DNA of 64,000 bases from Sapria himalayana (lineage: Eukaryota > Streptophyta > Magnoliopsida > Malpighiales > Rafflesiaceae), in the NCBI GenBank assembly GCA_029783825.1, contig JAREIK010017162.1, forward strand, positions 53,369 through 117,368, written 5' to 3'. The notes beneath the pieces are model-generated. The model had not been told where the DNA came from. It saw nothing but the letters and a program-made list of their open reading frames with translations, and searched no databases. Positions within the stretch are counted from its first letter, which is position 1. Every line of letters starts with the position of its first letter. The translations under genes and the position numbers were made by a program. This document shows, piece after piece, positions 53,900-64,000 of this stretch.

Positions 53900-55010
53900 A
53901 AAAAACTTCAAAAAAAGCAAAACTAGTAAAAAAATGGTAGTTTATGAATATTGTCTTTCATACTATTAGGGTTTATTTTTTAAAAATTTTCTAATTACAC
54001 ATTTATGATTATGAATTTGTATGAGTTTTTTATGAGTTTATTATTAACATGAAATCAAATGAAGAGGTCTGAGCGTGCAATAATAGGGTGACACATCATG
54101 TGGCACTCTGTCATGTAATATTAGGGCGACACATCATGTGGTAGTTTGGCATGAAATAATAGGGTGACACATCATATGAAAGTCTAGCATGCAATAATTG
54201 GTGACACTTCATGTGGCAGTCTAGATGCACACATAGAAGTCAGCCATGCGATAGTGGAGTCTGGAATGCTCCACGTGCGTGTGTGCAACAGTCTCAATGC
54301 ATATGTAGTGTGACACAAATCAGGTGGTTGTGTGGCATGTGCCATGTGATAGTGTGCACAGTGGATGCATGTGTGGAAAGGTAGTGGGTAGTTAAATGCA
54401 TGTAGTGTGTCTTTCTTTGTGAGGTTGTGTGGGCTGTGATGCATGTAATGTGTTATGGTAGTGTGCAAAATAAATATAGTGCTGAAAAATTAAAAAAAAT
54501 ATAAAATAATTTAGTGTGTGGGTTATATTTTGGCTGATAGATATTTTGGATGCACCAATTTGTGTTGGCTCACACTAAAAGAAGTAATCTGACTTTCTTC
54601 TGGTCACATCTGACTCTCCTCTTCTTGGTGCAGGCACAAACTGCATCAATTTTAAGGCTCAAAAGCACAAACACAAACACAAAACTCTCAATTCACAGTA
54701 AAAACATTTCAAAAAACAAAAACAAAGACAAAATTAAAATCAAAATCAAAAAAAATAAAAATCAAAAAGCAAAATCTATATCAACATGTGACACTTGAAG
54801 GCATTAACTTTCAAAATTGATGCCATGTTTGCACGTAGATATCCTACAAAGAATCATGGTTAGGTTAGTGGGTCAAGCAAAGAATAAAACCAGTATCAAG
54901 AAAAACAATGCCACCAAAAAAATATCTTTATGTTTAGCTACACATAGGCAAAAATCATGTGCCCACAATTTGCTCAATGTTCCTCCTGAAAGAAGTTAGG
55001 AGATAAGAAT
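53900..55010. other. CACTA internal region with repeats, no recognised gene
   Basis: It holds the 38-bp tandem repeat listed separately, GT-rich sequence at 54220-54470 (TGTGTGGCATGTGCC-like words) and an A-rich stretch at 54660-54780 (AAAATCAAAA words). Small open frames on both strands have no recognisable content. Confidence 0.4.
54067..54218 (+). repeat. Four tandem copies of a 37-39 bp unit
   Basis: Units begin at 54067, 54106, 54144 and 54182, with a consensus like GCATGCAATAATAGGGTGAC and ACATCATGTGGCAGTCT. The copies differ at several positions each. The unit resembles no motif I know; subterminal or internal arrays are common in CACTA elements. Confidence 0.85.
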
Positions 55011-55019
55011 TTGAAACTA

Positions 55020-57534
55020 CAAATTTAGTGAAAGACTTGTGTTGGAGTAGCTCTTTCAACTTATCATCGAATATTATTCTCCATACATCTGATGGATCCT
55101 TTTAAAAAACATGAACATTTAACTATTAATTGAAATTGAAGAATTGCACCATGGATTCTCATCGAAGGAGGTGAAGATGATGGATGTTGGCATACGTATA
55201 GATTTTTTTATATATATCACACATCTTCTTTACAACATCAGAACGGAATTATGCATCTTCACCTGTACCAAAAATTCTATCAGAGCATATGAAAGAGGAA
55301 CAGGAAGCTAGAAATCCATAAGTTTTCTTCTTCTCTTGTTTCTCTCTCGGCTTTGATTCATCATCCAAAGCAATGAAGCAATTATATTTATTTAGACACA
55401 TTACAAATTGACTTCACCATGACATATTTAACCCTAAAAAACATTTACCTATCTCATTCTTCCTCCTTTTTCTTCTATTCCTTGATCTTTAAAATAAACA
55501 AAAACCAAAAATAGTTCAAAAATAATTTTATGCAAAAGCTTCATGGTTAAAACATAAATTTAACATAGTTTCATCATCATTTAAAACAAAATCATCCTCA
55601 TAATTAGCTGGTGAATTTGTACTAGCCTCTCCTATGTGGTTTCGCTGTTGGAACTCAGAATGCTATCTGTCAAGTCAAGGCTACTAACTGTGACCCCATA
55701 TAGGACATCTACTATTGCATAACAATCTTACTTTCTTTCATCTCAATTCACTTATTTCATTTATTGTATTTCTATTTTTAAATGAGTAATATGCTCATCT
55801 TTCTCTTCTTTCTTTTCATGCATTCTTTCCTTCAATTGGTAATCTACTCAACCTTCTCTTTTATTTCTATTTTCATAACTTCAAAATATTCATTTGTTTC
55901 CATTATTTTCTGTTCAACAGCCTCATCCACCACTACTATGACAGAGAATTAGAAGCATGACTACTACATTAAAATGACACTCCCTTCAAGTTGATGTCAT
56001 ACATTCACTACTTCTTCTTACCTTCTATAGTCACCAAATTGATAGGATCATAGTCAATTGGTTGAAGATCCATAGAACCTTCAATTGAGAAGTAGCTGTC
56101 ACACGTTCCTCCACAAGTTCCTATGATATAACAAAAAAATACTGTTATAGATATACAAAAATAAATAATCTAATTTTTTTTAATTCCACACAATCTTCAA
56201 AATTTACGATAGTATTCTAAAAATTTATTAATATAATAGATTCTTACAGCAATCATCTGAGACTTGTTATCAATAAACACTCCATTCGCTTTCTTTACAT
56301 GCATCTTCCTGAAAATCACATAAAAATTGGGATCTAAACCTAATTGTCCAGCCAAAAGTATGTATTTAATAAGTAAAAGATTAACAAATGTTAGAAAAGT
56401 TTAGCTAAATAATTAAACCATTCACATATTTGATTTATTTGGACTATTAGACCAACTACTAAATATATAAATGTTTTAAACTTATAAATTATACCAAATC
56501 TCTTGTGATCAATGCTCGACTTTGACCATGATGTGTGGCAAGACATTCCTGTACCTGGTCCAACTACCTCAGTCCATTAGTTTTTGCTAGATATCTCTAA
56601 TTTTTTCTTCACGTATGGCTCCTCCCAATACTTAAGCCACTCTGATCACTCATCCTCGGGTATAGAATTAGGCTTATCTTTTAGAATCTTTAATTTTTGG
56701 ACCAATTCTGAGTACTGTTCAGCAACTTTGCTCTCCCATAATGACTTTATCTGTCCATCAAATTTGGGTGCCCATTTGCACTGATTGACATATAGAAAAT
56801 AAAAAAAATTGTATTAATAATGACATAATTGTTTAATGCTTGAATAATAACCAACATAATAGTTAACTAATTAGATAATTAATTTTCAATGCTTTTGATT
56901 ATTTGTTTTTACCCAAAAGTCATAAAGTTAGTTCTCTTGTCGATTCAGAGACTTTCTTCCATGAGAATGTTTTAGAATCAACCATTTTCTTGAAAGACTT
57001 TATAATTATAGCCGAACACTTGTGAGATAGAATGATACTCTAAAAATAAAAAATAAAATTGAAAACAAGCAAATCATAACTATATTTAAAAATAAAACCA
57101 CAAATAGGAACATCATAATTTTTAATTCAAAATATTTACATTATCTTATATCTCTCACCACAATCTCTATTACTAACTTAGAACTGCATGAAGAGGAAGG
57201 AACATCATTTGATGATGTCAATGGTGCTATAAATGGGGGAACTATCAATGTAAAATATGGTGTAGAAGATGGTGATGGATCAAAAGTGTGTGCAAGAGTG
57301 ATAATGAGTGGTGGCCTTATATTTGATAAAGGTGATAGTAAAGGTGTTAATAATGGTGATGGCGATGGTGATGGTGATGGTGATGGAGACGGTGATGATG
57401 ATGTTTATGTTGAAGTCTGGATATGTGGGTATGAGATGGTACTGATTGTACAACATGATGTAAATACTAGATGAATTTCATCCATTTCTGCATCTACGTC
57501 CACCTTTACCACGCCCACATCCTTTAGGCACCAT
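55020..57534 (-). pseudogene. TNPA / Transposase_24-like CACTA gene, decayed
   Basis: The likely start at 57534 gives MVPKGCGRGKGGRRCRNG, a basic Gly/Arg N terminus common in these proteins, followed by a TGA. Further pieces on the - strand in order are IIKSFKKMVDSKTFSWKKVS (about 56940-57010), CKWAPKFDGQIKSLWESKVA and IPEDE*SEWLKYWEEPYVKK (about 56560-56785), GMSCHTSWSKSSIDHKRF (about 56490-56550) and KMHVKKANGVFIDNKSQMIA followed by GTAAG (about 56247-56310). This order matches the Transposase_24 family: WKKVP, a W-rich block, the H-T-x-G/W-S-K-S box, then the KKDGSFVD-like tail. Later charged segments near 55850-55930 look coiled-coil. Several stops break it. Its expected job is binding the subterminal repeats. 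Confidence 0.72.
57353..57410 (+). repeat. GGTGAT-type microsatellite in the TNPA-like gene
   Basis: Eight or more imperfect GGTGAT hexamers. On the - strand they read as Ile-Thr repeats within the presumed N-terminal part of the TNPA-like gene; on the + strand as Gly-Asp repeats in a 62-aa frame that I do not regard as a gene. Confidence 0.85.
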
Positions 57535-57659
57535 TTTCTATACAAAAAAACAAAAACATTAAACAGATAATAGGGATATAAAGAACATTAGCAATGTATT
57601 TCAAAAAAATATATAGCAAGTATTTGAAACTATAATATTCTAATACAATTATAAAAGTT

Positions 57660-58679
57660 TAATTATCTGCATCACTATCATTCTCTAAAGGATCTTCTGA
57701 CATTTCATCTGATTCTGATGGAAGTTCTAACTCATCTTCAAATAAAAAATGATCATTTCAATTTTTATTAGTCCACTATTTGTCACATAAATTTTCTAGA
57801 TCTTCATCTATATACACAGGCTCAATATTATTTATGTCTTCTTCTTGAAATACTGATTCAATAGCTAAGTTTGTACTTCTTTGTTGAGATGTTGGCACTT
57901 CAAAATTTAATTGAGCTTTGATTTTGCAAATGGCCCATCATACTCTTATCATGAAATAAACTCGGATATGTACAATAATATACTTAAGTGGCTTGAACTG
58001 CCATAATAAGTGGCTCATATCGATTAAATATGTGTTTATGGTTAACATCTGCTAGCTTATAATCTGAATTAATATTTTTGTACCCATATTTCATGTAGAA
58101 TCAAACCACTCGCATATTAATAATATAATCCTCTTATTTTAATTTGGGATACTCCACCTCAATAGCTTCTACTAGTTGATCATTATAATCAATTTCATTT
58201 ACACTATAACTTGAGCCTTTAATGAATACAACACTAATCATAGTTGCTTTAGAAGAACCGTGCCCTATTGTGTGAAATTTATATCCATTGACAAAATACC
58301 CTGGATAGATTGTCACATATCTAAATGGGCATTTACTTAGATTCTGTATGAATATGTTTTTGATGTTTCTTCACTACATACATATGATTCAATATCCTCA
58401 TTTTGGTCAATGTTCAGAGCCATTGTACATTCCCCATGATAAATCTAAACAAAGTAATTTGGTACAAAGTCATATTTAGCCACATGGTAACTAATAATGT
58501 TTAAATCACGAAAAGACATATTCTGACACTTGTATTTATTACATGGACAATCTTATCTCAATCCATCTATCTCAGTTGACTAGATGCAATGTTTATGAAA
58601 GTTTCTAGCCCACTCAAAAATTTTTATTCAAAATTTCATTCATAAACCTTTTATTCATCCACTGGTAATATGAACCCAT
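57660..58679 (-). pseudogene. tnp2 transposase remnant, core deleted
   Basis: The start at 58679 gives MGSYYQWMNKRFMNEI and then, through a frameshift, EWARNFHKHC and, after stops, DCPCNKYKCQNMSFRD with FVPNYFV, the pattern of the transposase-associated domain (CPCxxC, then H/Y-x-x-x-GFVPxY). It passes within about 100 bases to CPFRYVTIYPGYFVNGYKF, HTIGHGSSKATMISVVFIKG, CEWFDST, DYKLADVNHKHIFNRYEP, LIMAVQAT and ICKIKAQLNFEVP, the DUF4216-like C-terminal domain. A Trp codon in the WWAICK motif is now TGA. It ends in an acidic tail (SESDEMSEDPLENDSD). The whole catalytic TNP2 region, several hundred residues in intact elements, is missing between the two domains. Confidence 0.9.
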
Positions 58680-60808
58680 TTTACCTTGTTATATTTGCAA
58701 CGAATAATACTCAATCATAATTCCGAATGAAACATACAATGACTTTAAATTATTGAATAATTAAAAAAAATAACTTATAGATGAATATTCAAAGATAATA
58801 TATTATGAATATCTAGGAATGCATTTGTAGAATTTACATGAAGAAATAGAGCCTTTATTAGCATGCTAAAGATTAAAAGATATCATGATATTGCTAGATA
58901 AAGGGAGCAAACCACATGAAATGACAATAAAGGGAAATAAAAAAGAAAGATATTGAGAGAGATGGACAAGTCTATATGGTATTCTGAAGGAGAGGAACAT
59001 GATAATATTACCTGGTAACAAGAAGTGGTAGATTTTGTAGGTTGCTCCTGTAGTCTCATTTTGCTTCTCCTCCCTTCCTCTTCTAAAAATAAAAAAATGT
59101 GTAAGTGCTTGAATGCCTTAGCATTTTTATTTTTCATGGAAACTATAAATAAATATATGGATGTAAATATATAGAAAACAAAGAGACAAAAATATAAAAG
59201 TAAACTAAAATTATAAAAATTAAATAATTTAAATAAAAAAAATTGAAATAGATTTATAGTTAACAATATGATATTATTTCATAAATAAATAAATAATATT
59301 ATATAATAATAAAGTATTTCATATATATATATATTATGGTTATAAATTTTTAAGAATTCAAATTATTTTTTATGAATATAATATTGAATAATTATTAAGG
59401 CATAAAATTTCATATTATTTGATATAATTTATAATTTATAAAATTCCAAAAATTACTTAAAGTGAGAAAATCAATAAAAAAACTTAATTTATTATTTTAA
59501 TAAAAACAGAATATTATAAGTTAATAAAAAAGAATTACTCAATTGTTTAATTCTTATAAATTTTAGAATGGACAAAAGATAAAACTTGAATTCAAATCAG
59601 TTTAGGGTCAGTTTGGCAGTACTTTTCAAAAGTGTTTATAGGCCAAAAATAATTTTAAGTGTTTTTAGGACAAAAAAATTTCATGAGTACTATTTTAAAT
59701 AACTTATTTTAAAACCTTAAAAAAAATACTTGAAGTGTTCCTTTAAAAACAATACTGAGATATTTATTTTTTAAATCATCTAATTTTTTTGAGGTAATTA
59801 AAATATCTATGTATTTATCTTTAAATATCAACTTATTTTCTTTTAAATTTTATAAAAAATTTGAATTTTTATTATTCAAAAATATCTAATCTTTTTGTAA
59901 ATAATTTTTTAAAAGATTACTATAATCATAAAAATATATTTTTTATTTCAAATAATATAAATATTTACTTGTTTATTCGTTTCAGATATTATTATAATTT
60001 TTTTATTTAATCATAATATTAATTATTTTAGCTTTTTAGTAGAAGTAATTTTTATGTATGTTCATTTATTAATAAAAATATCATTAAAAAAGGATTATAA
60101 TTATATAATTAATTATTTAATGTTTTTTTAATTGAAATATATAAATATCATAATAAAATATTTTTGGAAAATAATTTTTAAAAGTTTTTAAAAATTTTAT
60201 AAACATAAAAATAATTATTATAGTCTTTATTAATATACATTTTTATTAGTATTTATATATTTTTGAAATTATTTTTTTATAATATTATATTTTTATAATT
60301 ATATGAGGAGAATGTGCCTTTCAAGAATCACTCATCCATATATCATGCCATAACTTTAATATACAAAATTACATAAAAAATTAAAACAAATAATAAATAA
60401 AAAAATTAAGTAATTAAAGATTAGCGGGAAAATATTCTCATCCCAATTAGATAAAAAAATCCTTAGCTAAATGTATTTAATTTGTGAAAATTATCATTTA
60501 AATAAACACTTGCAATTAAAAATAAAATCATAAAAAAATTCATATAATTATTTAGCAACAAATTATGTACTGATTTAATTAGTAGTGAAATCCATTGCTA
60601 GAGCCATAGCTAAAATTGGCGCCATTCTATGCATGAAAATTTACGACAATATTAGTAAGGGGCAATTTTAAATTGAAAATTTTTTTCACAAATCCATTAC
60701 AAATTTGTAATTTAATGTAAAATCAAAATCTTTTTCTTTTCCCTAGTAAATACCTCACTAATAAGCTAGGGATTTTTTCATAGTTAAATTTTCATAGATA
60801 AACTGACA
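58680..60808 (-). other. CACTA 5' leader and subterminal region
   Basis: Mostly very AT-rich non-coding sequence between the tnp2 start and the right terminus. 58732-58910 is repeated at the left edge of the window. An open - strand frame at 58883-59266 (127 aa) has no recognisable content and lies in AT-rich DNA. GGGTCAGTTTGGCAGT at 59605-59620 looks like a plant hAT-type MITE terminus. No gene is supported. Confidence 0.5.
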
Positions 60809-60821
60809 TTTTATTATAGTG
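60809..60821 (-). repeat. Right terminal inverted repeat of the CACTA element
   Basis: The - strand reads CACTATAATAAAA, matching the left end in 11 of 13 bases. It is followed on the + strand by the ATC target duplication. Confidence 0.88.
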
Positions 60822-61742
60822 ATCTATCTGTCTATCTTTTTATCTATCTATCTATCTATCTTTCTATCTCTTTGTGTTTATCTATCTATATTCTTAAATA
60901 TCTATCTATTTTTCTAACTGTCTTTCTATCTATCTATTATTATATCTATATATCATCTATTTATTAATCTATCTATCTGTATATATATATATATCTATAT
61001 TTGTCGAGTAGTGTCTATATTTATATCATTCAATTTGTCTATATATTTATATTTCTATCTATCTATCTTTCTTGATTTCTATCTGTATTTTTATCTATCT
61101 ATCTATATGTTTGTCTGTCTGTATGCCTATCTATCTGACTATCTATCTATATTTTTGTTTATCAATCTATGTATCAATTATTCAATCATCTATCTATCTA
61201 TCAATTTATATATAAATCTATATATTAATTAGTCTATCAATCTGTCTTTCAATCAATATATCTATATGTCTCTCTATATGTGTATCTATCTATCAATCAA
61301 TATATCTATCAATCTATCTATCAATTTGTCTATATTTCATTCAATTTGTTTATATATGTCTATATATCTATATTTCAATCTTTCTATCTATTTTTAAATC
61401 AAACTGTCTGATGGTCTATATGTCTGTGTATCTTTCTATCTATTTATCTATCTGTCTGTCTTTCAATCAATTTGTATATATTTTTTATCTGTCTATCTAT
61501 CTGTCTAACTATATGTCTATCTATGTGTCTATCTTTCTATCTATTTATCAATCAATCAATCAATGTAACTGTCTATCTAAATGTCTATCTATCTGTGTAA
61601 GTATCTATCTATTTGTATATCTATCTATTTGTCTATCTATCTATCTGTTTGTTTGTATGTCTGGCTATTTTTCTATATACCTATCTATCTATCTAGCTAA
61701 TAATCTATCTATCTATTAGTCTATCTTTCTATTTATCAATCT

Positions 61743-61804
<62 letters not shown>

Positions 61805-64000
61805 ATCTATCTCTATATCAATCATTCAATCAATCTATCTATCTATCAAATTATTTATCAATAAATCTATCTATGAATCTCTATCTATAAATCAATCTAT
61901 CAATCCATCTATTAATTTTCTATCAATCAATCAATCTATCTATCTGTCTATATATTTCTTATCTATATGTTTATCTATCATTATATCTATCTATCTGTCT
62001 ATCAATGTATCTATATATCTATATAATTATCTATCAACCTATTTATGTGGCTATCTATCAATCTATTTGTATATATATCTATCAATTTATCCATCAATCT
62101 ATGTATATATATTTATCTGTCTATCTATCTACCTATCTATTTATATATCTGTCTATCTATCTTCCTATCTATTTATATGCCTATCTATCTATCTTTATAC
62201 TTATCTATCTATATATATGTCTATCTATTTGTCTATCTATATGTCTTTCTATCTGTCTAATTATCTATTTATCTATCTGTAAATCTATCTATCTGTCTAA
62301 TTGTGTATATTATCTATATAGATATCTATGTAACTATCTATCTATCTTTTTTGTCAATTAATCAATCTATCTATCTATCTAAGCATCTATATGTCAATCT
62401 ATCTTATTATATTTTTGTTTATCTATCTATCTAATTATCTTTCTTTCTTTCTTTCTTTCTATCTATTTATATATTCATCTATCTATCTATCCATATATGT
62501 ATCTGTCTATATTTATTATATATCTATCTATTAATCTATCTATCATCTATCTATTTGTCTATCTATCTATTTAACTATCTAATTATTGATTTATCTATCT
62601 ATATGTCTATCTATCTATGTATCTATCTATATGTCTAATTATTTATTTATCTATCTATATATCTATATATCTATATGTCTCTATATTTGTCTATCTATCT
62701 GTCAATCTATCGAAAAATCTTTCTCTCAATCTATTTATATCTATCTGTATATCTATCTATCAAAATGTTTATCTCTCTATCTATCTAAATGTCTATAAAT
62801 CTATATATCTTTCAATCTTTTTGTATATCTATTTTCCTATCTAATTTTTTATCTATTAAACTATCATTTTGACTCTATATCTCTCTATCTATGTGTGTAT
62901 CATTTTATCTTTCTGTCTATCTATCTATAAATCTATATTTCTATCTTTCTTTCTTTCTAATATTATATCTATCTATCTATCTGCCTATCTATCAATCTAT
63001 TTGTCTATCTATGTATCTATAAATCTATATATCTATCTATCTATTGGTCAATCTATTGATATATATCTATGTATCTATCTATATATTTATCTGTCTATCT
63101 TTATATATATATCTATCAATTTATCTTCTATCTATCTGTCCTATAGATCAATTTATCTATTTATCTTTCTTTCTATCTTTCTATCTATTTGTCTATCTAT
63201 AAATCAATTAATTTGTCTATCAATATGTCTATCAATCCATCTAAAAATTTGTCCATCTATTTGTCTATCTATCCATCTGTCTTTCTATCTATCTATCTAT
63301 CAATTTGTTTATCTAGCTATCTATCTATCTTTATATCTATCTATCTATCAGTCTAACAACCAATCTATACAATTATCTATCTATTTGTCTTTTTGTCTAT
63401 TTGTTTATCTATCTATATGTCTGTGTGTCTATTTGTCTATGTATCAATCTACAAGTCTAAATGTCTATCTGTCTGTCTGTCTATATATATATATATATAT
63501 ATATATCTATCTATATTTCTGTCTATCTATCTATCTATTTTTTGATCTATCTGCCTAACTTTTTATCTATCTATCTATCTATGTATTTTTTGTCTATCTA
63601 TCTATCTATTTGTTTATCTATATATATATATATGTATCTATTTTTCTATCTATATGTCTATCTAACTTACTAACTAACTAACTATCTATCTATCTATCTA
63701 TCTCTTTATCTATCTAACTATGTAACTATCTATCTGTCTATCTTTGTGTATATCAATCTATCTATCAAACTATCTATATATCTATTTATATTTTTTTTCT
63801 ATCTATCTATATGTCTGTATGTCAATCTACCTGTCAAATTGTATGTCTCTCGATCTAACTATCTATCTATCTATTTATCAATCTATATATCTATCTTACT
63901 AACTATCTGTCTATCAATCTGTCTATCAAACTATGTATCTTTCTATCTATATATCTATATATCTGTCTGTCTCTCAATATATATGTATGTGGGTCTATTT
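60822..64000 (+). repeat. Degenerate TATC array, segment 4
   Basis: The array resumes directly after the CACTA element in the same polarity and phase of composition and runs off the right edge. It contains a (TA)28 tract at 61747-61802. The 229-aa open frame at 62869-63558 is a repeat translation. Confidence 0.95.

Larger units (their letters stand above)
50992..60821 (-). mobile_element. CACTA (En/Spm) DNA transposon with captured gene pieces
   Basis: The element starts CACTACAATACAA at 50992 and ends TTTTATTATAGTG at 60821. The inverted ends match in 11 of 13 bases, and both flanks read ATC (50989-50991 and 60822-60824), a 3-bp target duplication as expected for CACTA elements, though ATC is also frequent in the array. 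Subterminal CTAGCTA repeats lie at the left end. Internal features read on the - strand: a tnp2 remnant, a TNPA-like gene, then TPP2 and HSP90 fragments. The transposase 5' end is thus at the right. The tnp2 catalytic core is missing, so the element would need proteins from another copy to move. Confidence 0.93.

Noticed and set aside
57286..57474. A + strand frame with a Gly-Asp repeat
   Set aside because: The Gly-Asp run comes from a GGTGAT microsatellite; the TNPA-like motifs of the region are on the opposite strand.
58883..59266. A 127-aa hydrophobic - strand frame upstream of tnp2
   Set aside because: It lies in AT-rich non-coding DNA, has no recognisable motif, and part of it is shared with the non-coding leader copy at the window start.

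Overview
The window looks like repeat-dominated nuclear DNA of a seed plant. Three things point there: two L1-type LINEs that end in an RNase H domain (a plant LINE architecture), a CACTA (En/Spm) DNA transposon starting CACTACAA, and gene fragments inside that transposon resembling plant ER-type HSP90 and plant tripeptidyl peptidase II. The species cannot be told. I see no intact host gene, no tRNA or rRNA and no CRISPR. Every protein-coding stretch I recognise belongs to a mobile element or was captured by one, and all of them are broken.

About two thirds of the window (roughly 43 kb) is one strongly degenerate tetranucleotide array. It reads as TATC units with variants such as TGTC, TTTC, AATC, CATC, TATT and TATG. 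It runs as GATA on the + strand from about 1693 to 2992, flips near 2993, and then runs as TATC on the + strand to the right edge, interrupted only by three insertions. The sense strand of the array rarely holds stop codons, so it gives many false open frames that translate to Tyr-Leu-Ser-Ile repeats (up to 337 aa). I do not annotate these as genes. Inside the array are larger duplications (59 bp, about 460 bp, about 1.3 to 2.2 kb and about 1.7 to 1.8 kb periods) and (TA)n or (TA)n(TG)n tracts.

Layout: 1-180 is a diverged copy of the CACTA leader found again at 58732-58910; 181-883 is AT-rich without a recognised gene; 884-1692 is a TATATGTACATATA satellite with 142-145 bp higher-order units; 1693-8377 is the array; 8378-11382 is a 5'-truncated LINE on the - strand; 11383-20272 is array; 20273-26764 is a near full-length LINE on the - strand (ORF1, endonuclease, reverse transcriptase, zinc-binding connector, RNase H) with several stops and frameshifts; 26777-50991 is array; 50992-60821 is a 9.8 kb CACTA element; 60822-64000 is array.

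The CACTA element lies with its transposase end to the right and reads on the - strand. It holds a tnp2 remnant whose N-terminal transposase-associated domain is joined to the C-terminal DUF4216-like domain with the catalytic core missing, a decayed TNPA/Transposase_24-like gene, a TPP2 fragment with introns still present, and the last part of an ER HSP90 gene down to its KDEL signal. It is a non-autonomous, gene-capturing transposon. The most interesting items are this double gene capture, an 82-bp near-perfect inverted repeat beside the TPP2 fragment, the size and strand polarity of the TATC array, and the same orientation of both LINEs in it.
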